64,000 bases of DNA from DATMER01 sp963844885 (GCA_963844885.1 CAWJQA010000010.1:310001-374000), one strand, 5' to 3'; shown: positions 10,901 to 22,031, numbered from the stretch's first letter. Numbers and translations are program-made. Notes: generated by a model from the letters alone, not told the origin.

Positions 10901-11198
10901 GCCGGTAGCTCAGGGCGTTAGTGGCCGTGGAAGCGGTCGAATCGGGAAAGATGATGAAGCTCCCGGCCGATGTGGCATCGACCGCGGTGACATTGGCGGT
11001 CACGGCCACGGCGTCCTGGGGGACGCCGCAGTCGGTAGCCACCTGAAGCTCACGCTGCTCGCCGGGCAGGAAAGGTCCGTCTCCATCTCGGCTGTCGTAG
11101 AGCCGGCAGGGTGCGACGGTGTAGAAGTCCGCACCTTGGCCGAAGGCCGGTCCGGCGGTGATCACTGCAAGGGTAATTGCCCACAGCGACAGGCGCAT
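7947..11198 (-). CDS. Secreted DUF4038/apiosidase-like glycoside hydrolase with C-terminal propeller domain
   Basis: A 1,083-residue secreted protein with an 18-residue signal peptide and a good SD (GGGAGGTGACGAG) before ATG 11198. Residues about 20-145 form a beta domain (PCRLYDSRDGDGPF...FDVTGYF). Residues 160-260 resemble a DUF5060-type N-terminal beta-sandwich. The TIM-barrel part begins around HDSGRYLVHQNGIKFFWLGD, the hallmark of the DUF4038/GH140 apiosidase-like family. The last 200 residues repeat 'VARKLD..G.P', 'ARYLDSDGNPL' and 'ARRFD' blades like those in the two downstream genes. It is the first gene of the secreted operon. The likely role is plant- or algal-glycan degradation at the cell surface; the substrate is not predictable. 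Confidence 0.7.
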   Translation of the reverse strand: MRLSLWAITLAVITAGPAFGQGADFYTVAPCRLYDSRDGDGPFLPGEQRELQVATDCGVPQDAVAVTANVTAVDATSAGSFIIFPDSTASTATNALSYRPGINIAANGIYPLTANGLGTLSVLADLPGGQVDLAFDVTGYFIKAPGAPSPSTVTACKTGTSVQAIDCWEGSVNLSGSIPTNSKDFYLKLYRETRIKVTFTRDLPTHLEHNTYAFWDGGLTFIFRTSFPYQGAWTWKAQCEQGCQGRTLSQTQGSVSVTARRQSPLLYSRGPLKTHDSGRYLVHQNGIKFFWLGDTAWGAPMRTVYVPNSGATWTTYLSDRTATPALNPPPSSAPAAGKYSVVQVSLAFHAAAGGYTACTNGLECLGSARNKAFTTVNKKAQIPGANSYWNPEYWRNLDRLVYQANETGMVVVLTGVMDPFGGGKNYLANDADLQIFARNLVARMAGFFVIYSVGWDNRVEDATYACGNDDNPSSVVNGFQLLPAIVTKMKAVGAALNEEVRRQPVHQLVTTHLGGATPFLGRDQYFHDPGADGMNTPLASPYSTFHRESWLDFHLFQSGQCNTLKASPFDNGSCVQLVPESQLACVMRRARTMPAKFLSLKSDDTPIGSAALVKPVANGEARYERTVLTGNPEVADIAYQSRHAGHLTTLSGAFGFTGGVYNVGEWRWPGDGMGITGAKAGKSPGQLKYLSILQEGYVMEWERLRRKEAMLRNPGTDENERSVVAVSESNKAIVAYLPERSSSAQRNLQLAIDQQVYVDFDTCRWSKQWWNPVNGQTTPATPQKLDNLVFQFSPPPCSRGGDKCDWALLLNDLGACPTASGQTQIWSGLDDSTGQWGVFAQQWLPTGEPTGSAMPIGDLSASVQAVPQVGRDTGQEALVAWVAEDSDGEGYGIVARKLDAFGLPVGDIIRVSDPSQGDQVSPSVAAMGQSGYVVTWTAYTEDNDHGEVYARYLDSDGNPLASPFRVNVTTAGEQGHSMVASDPRGNVVIAWESWAQDGDGNGVFARRFDPSHIESDEFQIYRAGAGWQYLAGLSARPAGGFEVRWQVYTPHGHDLGIWGQRLKVTGSPRDGDEFSVAGPEGGE

Positions 11199-11303
11199 CT
11201 CGTCACCTCCCGGGATCGAACCTGAGCCCGCATTGTTCTACAGGCTTTCACAGGGCGCGGTGGGAGTCAAATAATCTCCACTTCGCTGTGTGCGCTGGTC
11301 AGG

Positions 11304-12251
11304 TCAGGTCCGCTTGACGTCGTTCAGATGTCCGATGTCGATCGAGACCACGCCGTCGTCCCGCTGCGGTTTGAAGACGCTCACGAAGCTCGCTCCCCAG
11401 ACCACGCCCTCGGCCACGTAGGACGAGCGGGTGTGGACGGTCTGGGAAAAGGTTTCGTCGAAGGCGGTCAGGAAGACCAGGAATTCGGCGCCCGCGGCGA
11501 TCAGCTCGTCGGGTCCCATGCCGTGGAGCGGGCTGGTCTCGTCGATGGGATGGACCACCGTCCAGGCGAGAGGGAAGAAGAGCACGCGGTCGCGCTCCAG
11601 GGTGAGGGGAATGAAGTCGCGACCGCCGCCGCCGGGCTTGAGGCGTGAGAAGGTCACCTTCGCCTCCACCTGGACCAGCTCGCTGCTGCGCGCGTTCGCC
11701 AGGCGGAACTCGAACGCCGTGATCCCCCGATAGGGCGCGATGAGCGCCACGTCGCTGAACAGGATCTTCGCCGTCGGCCGTGAGAAGCGCGCGAAGAGGA
11801 TGCCGGTCGCCAGCGCGAAGCCCAGCAGGCCGATCAGCGACTCCAGGGTGACGATGACGTGCGCCGGCAGGCTCTTCGGGCTCATGGCGCCGTAGCCGAT
11901 GGTGGCGAAAGTCTGGACGCTGAAGAAAAAGGCTTCCAGGAAGCGGGCCGCCGGGGTCACGGCGGTGGCGCCGGCCAGGGCTCCCGGGCCGCAGGCGAGG
12001 TAGGCCGCCGCGAAGGTGCCGTTCATCAGAAGGTAGAGCAGGACGATCAGCCCCATGAAGTGTGGCCAGGACATGGTCAGCAGAGAGTGGTAGAGGCTCA
12101 GCGAAGTGATCGGGTTGAGCCCCTCCCGCAGCACGTTGAAGCTGCCGTCGCGGTTGAGCAGGCGTTTGCCGCTCTGCTGGGCGACGACGGAGCCGAAGCC
12201 GAGGTCGCGGTTGAGATCGTCCTTCCCCGGCTTCTGATCGTTGGCGGCCAC
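11304..12251 (-). CDS. Inward-rectifier potassium channel (KirBac-type)
   Basis: A 315-residue inner-membrane channel starting at GTG 12251. Two transmembrane helices (about residues 62-85 and 130-155) flank a pore loop with the selectivity filter TIGYG at 117-121. The C-terminal 150 residues form the Kir cytoplasmic immunoglobulin-like domain (ALIAPYRGITAFEFRLANAR, W..VHPIDE.SPL.G). The N-terminal slide helix NPITSLSLYHSLLTMSW is also present. KirBac channels conduct K+ and respond to membrane lipids. The gene is divergent from recO, with only 22 bp between the start codons; both appear to use one palindromic -10 element. Confidence 0.9.
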   Translation of the reverse strand: MAANDQKPGKDDLNRDLGFGSVVAQQSGKRLLNRDGSFNVLREGLNPITSLSLYHSLLTMSWPHFMGLIVLLYLLMNGTFAAAYLACGPGALAGATAVTPAARFLEAFFFSVQTFATIGYGAMSPKSLPAHVIVTLESLIGLLGFALATGILFARFSRPTAKILFSDVALIAPYRGITAFEFRLANARSSELVQVEAKVTFSRLKPGGGGRDFIPLTLERDRVLFFPLAWTVVHPIDETSPLHGMGPDELIAAGAEFLVFLTAFDETFSQTVHTRSSYVAEGVVWGASFVSVFKPQRDDGVVSIDIGHLNDVKRT

Positions 12252-12255
12252 GCCG

Positions 12256-12269
12256 GGATGCTAGCATCC
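12256..12269. promoter_or_regulatory. Palindromic bidirectional -10 element between kir and recO
   Basis: GGATGCTAGCATCC is a perfect 14-bp palindrome. It presents TAGCAT on both strands. On plus it lies 6 nt before recO ATG 12274. On minus it lies 6 nt before the kir GTG 12251. Neither start has an SD, so both mRNAs are probably leaderless. Confidence 0.6.
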
Positions 12270-12273
12270 GGCC

Positions 12274-13032
12274 ATGGCGCTGGTCACCGCGGAGGCGATT
12301 CTGCTCGACGTCCGGGACCTCCAGGACCGCGACCGGATCATCACGTTTCTCGCCCGCGACATCGGCAAGAAGTCGGGGGTGGCGAAGGGCGCCCGCACCC
12401 GGCACAGCCGCTTCGGCGGCCAGCTTCAGCCGCTCGCGAAGATCCATGTCACCTGGTACGAGAAGGAAGGGAAGGAGCTGGTCCGGATCTCGACCGTGGA
12501 GCTGATCCGCACCGCGCGCCAGCTCCAGGAGGATCTCGACGGCATCCTCCTCGGCAGCTACCTCACCGACCACGTCCTGGAATTCGCCCAGGAGGGAGAC
12601 CCGTCGGATCCTCTCTACCGCCTCCTGGACTCGACGACCGAAGCCCTGCTCGCCGGGGTGGACCGCGACCTCGCCGCCCGCTACTTCGAGACCTGGGTGC
12701 TGCGGCTGGCCGGGGTGTTCCCGTCGCCGAAGGCCTGCCCGTCCTGCGGCCGGCCGTTCGTCACGGAGGACGGGGAAGAGGGCGCCGTGGTGCCGCCGAG
12801 CGGCGAGACGCTGCTCTGCTTCGACTGCGGCGGCCGGAGCGGGTTCATTGCCCGGCCGGAGACCCTGGAGCTGCTGCGGCGGTTCGGCCGGGAGAGCCTG
12901 ACGGACGTCGCGGGGAACCCGCCTTCGGCGAGGACTCTGCGCGAGGTGGAGGAGATCTGCGGCCGGGTGCGGCGGAACTTTCTCCAGAGAGAGCTGCGGA
13001 GCTACGAGGTCATCCAACAGACGAGGACGTAA
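12274..13032 (+). CDS. recO: DNA repair protein RecO
   Basis: A 252-residue cytoplasmic protein that loads RecA onto SSB-coated single-stranded DNA with RecR in RecF-pathway repair. The N-terminal OB fold (residues 1-80) begins MALVTAEAILLDVRDLQDRD and keeps the 'SGVAKGARTRHSRFGGQLQP' loop. The helical C-terminal domain holds a zinc site made of C155, C158, C182 and C185 (CPSCG...CFDCGG). The length is normal for the family. The start codon lies 6 nt after a TAGCAT box with no SD. Confidence 0.93.
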   Translation: MALVTAEAILLDVRDLQDRDRIITFLARDIGKKSGVAKGARTRHSRFGGQLQPLAKIHVTWYEKEGKELVRISTVELIRTARQLQEDLDGILLGSYLTDHVLEFAQEGDPSDPLYRLLDSTTEALLAGVDRDLAARYFETWVLRLAGVFPSPKACPSCGRPFVTEDGEEGAVVPPSGETLLCFDCGGRSGFIARPETLELLRRFGRESLTDVAGNPPSARTLREVEEICGRVRRNFLQRELRSYEVIQQTRT

Positions 13033-13035
13033 AGC

Positions 13036-13176
13036 AGCCCTCACCCCCCGGCCCCCTCTCCCGGTCCGCCCGAGTCCACCCGCCCCGGGAGAGGGGGAGG
13101 CTTACACAAACCGGAAGCACGAGGGCGGCGGCTCCCTCTCCCCCGGTACGGGGGAGAGGGCTGGGGAGAGGGGGGA
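13036..13176. repeat. Cluster of GC-rich palindromes between recO and glyQ
   Basis: Two adjacent hairpins of the family also seen at 357-427. The first has CCCTCTCCCGG and CCGGGAGAGGGGG arms (13062-13097). The second is an 11-bp perfect stem, CCCTCTCCCCC/GGGGGAGAGGG with a 5-nt loop (13134-13160). It is likely a REP-like element that may also end recO transcription, although it lacks a T-tract. Confidence 0.6.
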
Positions 13177-13285
13177 TGGGATCAAACCCTTTATGTCCTT
13201 TGGGTCCTTTACGTCTTTTACCCTCCCCCTGAGATACACTACCGCTCCAATCCGGGACCGCTGGTTCCCCCTACATGGAATCTCT

Positions 13286-14200
13286 ATGCAGAAGACACTT
13301 CAGGAGCTGATCCTCAAGCTATCCGAGTTCTGGGCGCGGGAGGGCTGTGTTCTCCAGCAACCCCTGGACCTCGAGGTGGGCGCCGGCACCATGCATCCGG
13401 ACACGTTTCTCCGGGTGCTCGGCCCGGAGCCGTGGCGGGTGGCCTATGTGCAGCCGTCCCGCCGGCCGGCCGACGGGCGCTATGGCGACAACCCGTTCCG
13501 CCTCGGCAAGCATCACCAGTTCCAGGTCGTCCTCAAGCCTTCGCCGCACGACGTGCAGAACCTCTACGTGCGCAGCCTGGAGGCGATCGGGCTCGACCTG
13601 ACCCAGCACGACCTCCGCTTCGAGGAAGACAACTGGGAGGCCCCCACGCTCGGCGCCTGGGGCGTCGGGTGGCAGGTCATGCTCGACGGCATGGAGATCA
13701 CCCAGTTCACCTATTTCCAGCAGGCCGGCGGACTGGAGCTCAAACCGGTCAGCGCCGAGATCACCTACGGCCTGGAGCGCCTGACCATGTTCCTCTCCCT
13801 GTCGCGCAGCATCTACGAGATCGACTGGGTCGAGGGGCTCTCCTACGGCCAGGTCCGGCACCAGGAGGAGGTCGAGCTCTCGAAGTACTACTTCGAGGTG
13901 GCCGACGTGACCTTCCTCCAGCAGCAGTTCGAGGGCTGGGAACGCGAGGCCGGGCGCTGCCTGGAGGCCGGGCTCGTGCTGCCGGGTTACGAGTGTGCGC
14001 TCAAGTGCTCGCACATGTTCAACGTTCTGGATGCGCGCGGCGCCGTCTCGGTCACCGAGCGGGTCGCGCTGATGAAGCGGGTGCGCGACCTCGCGGTGGG
14101 CTGCGCCCGGGCCTATGTCGAGAGCCGCGAGGCGCTCGGATTCCCGCTCCTGGCCAAGACCCCGGCCTCGGCGACGGAGGTGGCTCATGCCGACCGGTGA
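13286..14200 (+). CDS. glyQ: Glycyl-tRNA synthetase alpha subunit
   Basis: A 304-residue catalytic subunit of the bacterial alpha2-beta2 glycyl-tRNA synthetase. It carries the class II core (TLQELILKLSEFWAREGCV, PDTFLRVLGPEPWRVAYVQP, RRPADGRYGDNPFRLGKHHQ). I chose ATG 13286 because family members start M-x-TxQxLI; upstream in-frame codons give no homology. The gene overlaps glyS by 14 bp, so the two subunits are translationally coupled. A candidate promoter box GATACACT lies near 13231. Confidence 0.95.
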   Translation: MQKTLQELILKLSEFWAREGCVLQQPLDLEVGAGTMHPDTFLRVLGPEPWRVAYVQPSRRPADGRYGDNPFRLGKHHQFQVVLKPSPHDVQNLYVRSLEAIGLDLTQHDLRFEEDNWEAPTLGAWGVGWQVMLDGMEITQFTYFQQAGGLELKPVSAEITYGLERLTMFLSLSRSIYEIDWVEGLSYGQVRHQEEVELSKYYFEVADVTFLQQQFEGWEREAGRCLEAGLVLPGYECALKCSHMFNVLDARGAVSVTERVALMKRVRDLAVGCARAYVESREALGFPLLAKTPASATEVAHADR

Positions 14201-16343
14201 GTATCTGTTGGAGGTGCGCAGCGAGGAGATCCCGGCGCGGATGCTGGAGCCCGGCGTGCGCGAGCTGGCCACGCGGGTGTTCGAGGAGCTGATGGCGCGC
14301 GGTCTCGGGCCGCGCGAGGTCGAGACCGGCTACACGCCACGCCGGCTGCTGCTGGTCCTCAACGGCCTGCCGGACCGCGAGCCCGACCGCGAGGAGCAGG
14401 TGATGGGGCCGCCGGTCCGCGCCGCGTTCGCGGCGGACGGCTCACCCACGCCGGCCCTGACCGGTTTCGCCAAACGCACCGGCGTCGAGCCCGATCAGCT
14501 CGCCCGGGTGCAGACCGACAAGGGCGAGTACCTGGCGGCGACCAGGAAAACCGAAGGCCGGCCGACGCGCGAGATCCTGGCGGAGATCGTACCGCGCATC
14601 CTGGCCGGGATCTCCTGGGCCAAGACCATGCGGTGGGGGAGCGGCGAGGGTCCGTGGGTGCGGCCGATCCATGGGATCGTCTCGCTGCTCGACGGCGAGG
14701 TCGTCCCGTTCGACCTCTTCGGCATCGCGGCCGGCGGCGAGACGGTCGGCCATCCCACTCTGTCGCCCGCGGCGTTCCGGGTCGCGGGCGCCGAGAGCTA
14801 CCGCAAGGAGCTGGCGGCGCGCGCGATCGAGGTGAACCCCGCCGAGCGCCACCGGGTGCTGCTGGAGACCATGCGCGGCCGGGCGGAGGCGCTGGGCGGC
14901 AGGCTCGTCGAGGACGAGCCGCTGCTCGACAAGCTGTCGTCGCTGTGCGAGATCCCGGGCGTGATGGAAGGCGGCTTCGATGCCGGCTTCCTGGAGCTGC
15001 CGGGCGAGGTGCTCGCCACCAGCCTCCGCGATCATCAGAGCGCCCTCACGGTCGAGCCGCGGGATGGCGCTGGTTCCGGCGCTGGTTCCGGCGCTGGTTC
15101 CGGACAACTGCTGCCCTTCTTCCTGACCGTCATGGACCGGCCGGACGATCCGATCGGCCGCACGCGCTCCGGCAACGAGTGGGTGGTGGCGGCGCGCCTC
15201 GCGGACGCCCGCTTCTTCTACGGCGAGGACCGCCGGGCCGGGCTCGCGCACCGCGCCGGCCAGCTCGAGCGCCTCACCTTCCAGGAGCGGCTCGGGAGCT
15301 ACGCGGACAAGACCTCCCGTCTGGTGAGCCTGGCCGCGAGCCTGTGCGAGATGCTGGGCTGGAATGAGGACGCCCCGACGGCCGCGGCGGCTGCCCGCCT
15401 GCTCAAGGTGGACCTCGCCACGGAAATGGTTAAGGAATTTACGTCACTCCAAGGTGTCATGGGCGGCATCTACGCCCGTGAGGAAGGACAGCCGGAGGAG
15501 GTCTGGCAAGCGGTGTACGACCAGTACATGCCCGCGTCCACCGAAGACCGCATCCCGCGCGGCCGGATCGGCCAGGTCGTCGGCCTCGCCGACCGGCTCG
15601 ACACCCTGGCCGGGATCTTCGGCCTCGGCCTGATCCCCACCGGCAGCCGCGACCCGTTCGGCCTGCGCCGGGCGGCCCAGGGCGTGGTGCGGATCGCGCT
15701 CGAAGGCGGCCTCCCGATCGACCTGGAGGAGGCGGCGGCGCGGGCGGCGGTCCTCTACGGCGACCGCCTGACCCGCGGCTCCGAGCAGATCCTCGACGAT
15801 CTGCGACCCTTCCTCCACGACCGCGTGCGCTACGTGCTCGGCCTCGCCGGCTATGCCTACGACGAGATCGAGGCGGCGCTCGCCATGGGCGGCGCCAACC
15901 TGCCCGACCTCCGGGCGCGGGTGGACGCTCTGCACCGCGTCCGCGAAGAGCCGGGCTTCCTCACCGTCGTCCTGGCCGCCAAGCGGATCGTCAACATCCT
16001 CAAGGACGCTCCCGAGGAGCCGCTCGACGAGCGGTTCCTCACCGAGCCGGCCGAGAAGGATCTCCACGCCGCCTTCCAGGGGCTCCGTTCGGAAGTGGAG
16101 GAGGCCGCGGCGGCCGGCGACTACGAGCGCTGCCTGCGCCGCATCGCCGGCCTCGCACCCGTCCTCGACCGGTTCTTCGTCGAGGTTCTCGTCATGGACC
16201 CGGACCCGCGCATCCGGAGCAACCGGATCGCGCTGCTCCAGGCGATCCATCGCACCGTCTCCCGCACGGCACGCCTCACCGAGGTGGTCGTGGACAAGGC
16301 TGAAGCCCGGGCCCGGGCCGGGATGCAGGAAGGAGGAGCGTGA
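14187..16343 (+). CDS. glyS: Glycyl-tRNA synthetase beta subunit
   Basis: A 718-residue beta subunit, which binds tRNA-Gly through its C-terminal domains. The start MPTGEYLLEVRSEEIPARML matches the family. Conserved blocks include FAKRTG, SWAKTMRWGSGEGPWVRPIH, ATSLRDHQ and the C-terminal RVRYVLG-GYAYDEIEAALA. It overlaps glyQ. Unusually, the segment normally reading like 'D.DG.LLP.FL' is preceded by a Gly-Ala-Gly-Ser tandem stretch (about residues 294-305) encoded by three 12-bp repeats. Confidence 0.95.
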   Translation: MPTGEYLLEVRSEEIPARMLEPGVRELATRVFEELMARGLGPREVETGYTPRRLLLVLNGLPDREPDREEQVMGPPVRAAFAADGSPTPALTGFAKRTGVEPDQLARVQTDKGEYLAATRKTEGRPTREILAEIVPRILAGISWAKTMRWGSGEGPWVRPIHGIVSLLDGEVVPFDLFGIAAGGETVGHPTLSPAAFRVAGAESYRKELAARAIEVNPAERHRVLLETMRGRAEALGGRLVEDEPLLDKLSSLCEIPGVMEGGFDAGFLELPGEVLATSLRDHQSALTVEPRDGAGSGAGSGAGSGQLLPFFLTVMDRPDDPIGRTRSGNEWVVAARLADARFFYGEDRRAGLAHRAGQLERLTFQERLGSYADKTSRLVSLAASLCEMLGWNEDAPTAAAAARLLKVDLATEMVKEFTSLQGVMGGIYAREEGQPEEVWQAVYDQYMPASTEDRIPRGRIGQVVGLADRLDTLAGIFGLGLIPTGSRDPFGLRRAAQGVVRIALEGGLPIDLEEAAARAAVLYGDRLTRGSEQILDDLRPFLHDRVRYVLGLAGYAYDEIEAALAMGGANLPDLRARVDALHRVREEPGFLTVVLAAKRIVNILKDAPEEPLDERFLTEPAEKDLHAAFQGLRSEVEEAAAAGDYERCLRRIAGLAPVLDRFFVEVLVMDPDPRIRSNRIALLQAIHRTVSRTARLTEVVVDKAEARARAGMQEGGA
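15066..15101 (+). repeat. Three in-frame 12-bp tandem repeats inside glyS
   Basis: Three exact copies of GGCGCTGGTTCC encode Gly-Ala-Gly-Ser repeats within a loop before LLPFFLTVMD. The unit length is a multiple of three, so copy-number change keeps the frame. Confidence 0.9.
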
Positions 16344-16430
16344 TGTCCCGCTCGACCTTCCTGCAGCTATAATGAAGTAGGGGTTTGAAAGCTGCCGGCT
16401 ACGGTATGCATCGGCAGGAGGAGTTGCCGG

Positions 16431-19049
16431 ATGGATTCTCAATTTGAGCGCGGAACGGAACAAATGGACAATTATCTGGATTCGAGCCGGCCAGACATTC
16501 TCGCCGGGATCGGGGGTGTGGTTGTCGGCCTGGATTCCGGTGGTCATCCGATCGTCCTTTCCAGCCGGGCCGAGGCGGTGGAGCCTCGCCGGCTGTGGAC
16601 CCGGATCGCGGGCCACACCCCGTCGGAGACGCTGGCCTGCGACACCCGCCGGTATCTCCAGTACCTGATCGACCGCTATCGCCTGCTGCACATCCGGGCG
16701 ATGTCCCTTCTGGGAGGCCTGCCGCCGCAGCTTCCGCTGCTGGACGTCTATGTGGAGCTGGAAGGCCGGGTGGAGACGATCCAGGGCGAGAGCTGGACCC
16801 GGCGCTTGCGCCGGGCCGGATGGCAGCCGACCGACGCCGAGGCCGAGGCTCTGGGCCGCCGCCTCAGCGAAGCGCGGCCGTTGATCGAGCTGCTCCAGGA
16901 GAGCGGCGCGCTCGTGGTTCTCGGCGGTCCGGGGTCCGGCAAGACCACCTTCACCAAGTTCCTGGCGCTGGTGCTCGCCTCGGGGCAGGAGGGGGCGCTG
17001 GGCCTGCGCACGCTGCTGCCCGTGCCGCTGCAGCTCTCGGTGTACGCCGAGGCTCTCGACGCGGGCGACGAGCCGCTGGAGTCGTTTCTCGTCCGCTACT
17101 ATCGCGAGGAGCGGGGCCAGGAGATCGGCGAGGTTCTGGAGTGCGCGCTCCGCGCCGGCGGCGCGCTGTTCCTGCTCGACGGGCTGGATGAGGTGGGCGG
17201 GCTGGCGAGGCGGCGCCGGATCATCGAGGAGGTCGAGCGCTTCCACGCCCGCCACCGGGCCGCGGGCAACCAGTTCATCCTCACCAGCCGTCTGGTGGGC
17301 TACCGGGAGCTTCACTTCGAGGCCGAAGGGCTTCTGGAGTGCTCCATTCCCGGCCTCGGCGACGAGCAGATCAGGGCCTTCGTGGACAAGTGGACGCGGG
17401 CGGCCGCTCGGACACCCGAGATGGTGGGCGTCAACGTCAACGGCGAGCTGCTCACCGCCCTGCAGCGGGACCCGGCGGTCCGCGAGCTCGCGTGCAATCC
17501 GCTTCTCCTCACCCTTCTGGCCCGGCTGCGCCTTCAGGGATCCCCGCTTCCCCGGCGCCGCGTCGAGCTCTATCAAGGGTTCACGGAAAGCCTCCTCAAG
17601 CAGTGGAACCTGGACCGCGGGCTCGCTCACCGGCTGGGCCGGGATCCGGACGTCCTGGAGACGATCAAGATCCTGGCCGAGGTCGCGCTCCAGATGTACG
17701 ACACCGCGCCCGACGTCCACCGGACCAACGAGGACGTGCTGGTGCGGGATCTCGAAGCGATCTACCGCCAACGGGGCCACCAGGATCCGGCCCTGGCCGC
17801 GCGCCAGATGGTGGACGACGCGCGCAACCATCCCGCCCTGCTGTTCGACTGGGGCGGCGGCCGTTTCGGCTTCATCCATCCCGTGTTCCAGGAGTACCTG
17901 GCCGCGGTGGCGCTGGCGCGGCGCGGCCAGCAGGGCGTCGGGCCGATCGTCCGGGCGCTCGAACCCTATCTCGAAGAGCCCTTCTGGCGCGACGTCTGTC
18001 TGTTCACGGTCAAATATCTGGGAATCATCCAGCAGCGGGACGAGGCGGCCGGAGCGGTGCTCGAGGAGTTGATGTGGAGCACCTCCGGTCCGGCCGGCGA
18101 GGCGGTGGTCCTGGCCGGCGAGGTCGTGGCCGACGCGGGTCCCGACGGCGTCTCGGCGGCGTCTCGGCACCGGGTGATCGAGGCGCTGCTGGAGACCATG
18201 CGGGCGGCCGGCCGGGTCGACTCGCTGCGCCGCGCTGCTGCCGGGCGCGCTCTGGCCGAGATCGGCGATCCCCGTCCCGAAGTGACCGGCGTCGACGCCA
18301 TCGAGCTGTTTCCGGTGGCGGCGGGAGAGTTCTGGATGGGCAACGGCGAGGGCGCGGATCTGGTGCGCGAGTACGCCCGGCCGCTCCATCGCTGCCGGAT
18401 TCCATACCCTTACCGGATCGCCCGCTTCCCGGTGACCGTGGCCCAGTTCCGCAGCTTCGTGTCGGCGTCCGGATACCGGCCCGCCGACGGCGGCTGCCTC
18501 CTCGGCTTCGCCAACTGGCCGGTCGTGAGAGTGAGCTGGAACGACACGCGGGCGTTCTGCGACTGGCTCACCCGGCGCTGGCGGGAGAGCGGAACCCTGG
18601 CCGAGGGCTGGGAGGTCCGCCTGCCCTCCGAAGCCGAGTGGGAGAGAGCCGCGCGAGGGGATGCCGACCAGCGCATCTACCCGTGGGGAGACGAACCGGA
18701 TTCCGACCGGGCCAACAGCGCCGAGGCGGGCATCGGAGAGGCGAGCGCGGTCGGTTGTTTCCCGGGAGGCGCGAGCCCGTTCGGCTGCGAAGAGATGAGC
18801 GGCAACGTCTGGGAGTGGACCCTGAGCCTCTGGGGCCGGGCCGCGGCCGAGCCCTCCTTCCTCTATCCCTACGACCCGTCGGACGGACGAGAAGACCCGG
18901 GCGCGCCGCCCGACGTCTTCCGCGTTCTCCGCGGAGGCCCCTTCCTGGTCGGCACCCGCCACACCCGCTGCTGCTACCGCGGACGCGCCCAGGGCAGCGG
19001 CTGGAACGAGTTCATCGGCTTCCGGGTGGTGGCCGCGCCGGTGGGGTGA
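16431..19049 (+). CDS. NACHT-domain STAND ATPase fused to a formylglycine-generating-enzyme-like domain
   Basis: An 872-residue fusion with CAGGAGGAG upstream of ATG 16431. Residues 1-150 are an unrecognised N-terminal region. A NACHT NTPase follows, with Walker A GGPGSGKT (165-172), Walker B LFLLDGLDE (246-254) and a sensor-like FILTSR, then a helical region ending in FIHPVFQEYLAAVAL, typical of NACHT winged-helix/helical parts. From about residue 620 an FGE/SUMF (C-type-lectin-like) domain begins (VAAGEFWMGN, FPVTVAQFRSFV, RLPSEAEWERAARG, EMSGNVWEWT, GFRVVAAP). NACHT STAND proteins oligomerise on sensing a ligand, and several bacterial ones act in phage defence. Here the FGE-like domain would be the sensor or effector, which is inferred. 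The gene stands alone between glyS and ppdK. Confidence 0.88.
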   Translation: MDSQFERGTEQMDNYLDSSRPDILAGIGGVVVGLDSGGHPIVLSSRAEAVEPRRLWTRIAGHTPSETLACDTRRYLQYLIDRYRLLHIRAMSLLGGLPPQLPLLDVYVELEGRVETIQGESWTRRLRRAGWQPTDAEAEALGRRLSEARPLIELLQESGALVVLGGPGSGKTTFTKFLALVLASGQEGALGLRTLLPVPLQLSVYAEALDAGDEPLESFLVRYYREERGQEIGEVLECALRAGGALFLLDGLDEVGGLARRRRIIEEVERFHARHRAAGNQFILTSRLVGYRELHFEAEGLLECSIPGLGDEQIRAFVDKWTRAAARTPEMVGVNVNGELLTALQRDPAVRELACNPLLLTLLARLRLQGSPLPRRRVELYQGFTESLLKQWNLDRGLAHRLGRDPDVLETIKILAEVALQMYDTAPDVHRTNEDVLVRDLEAIYRQRGHQDPALAARQMVDDARNHPALLFDWGGGRFGFIHPVFQEYLAAVALARRGQQGVGPIVRALEPYLEEPFWRDVCLFTVKYLGIIQQRDEAAGAVLEELMWSTSGPAGEAVVLAGEVVADAGPDGVSAASRHRVIEALLETMRAAGRVDSLRRAAAGRALAEIGDPRPEVTGVDAIELFPVAAGEFWMGNGEGADLVREYARPLHRCRIPYPYRIARFPVTVAQFRSFVSASGYRPADGGCLLGFANWPVVRVSWNDTRAFCDWLTRRWRESGTLAEGWEVRLPSEAEWERAARGDADQRIYPWGDEPDSDRANSAEAGIGEASAVGCFPGGASPFGCEEMSGNVWEWTLSLWGRAAAEPSFLYPYDPSDGREDPGAPPDVFRVLRGGPFLVGTRHTRCCYRGRAQGSGWNEFIGFRVVAAPVG

Positions 19050-19210
19050 ATGCATCCGAGGGCGGGAGCGTCCGCGGCCTGCGGCCCTCACCCCACCCCG
19101 CCGGGCTGGCAGCTCTTCTGCTTTTCAGGTAGTCCGGACACCCGCCAGTCCGGTCTACACTCTTGCTGCGCGCCGCCCCATCCGGGCACGCGATCCGGGA
19201 GGATGAGCAG

Positions 19211-21982
<2,772 letters not shown>

Positions 21983-22031
21983 CCGCACCGGCCGTATCGG
22001 CGACATTCGGAGGGGCGACTCGTTCCGCCTG

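Noticed and set aside
15444..19091. A 1,215-codon minus-strand open frame across glyS and the NACHT gene
   Set aside because: It is antisense to two well-supported proteins, and shadow frames are common at this GC.
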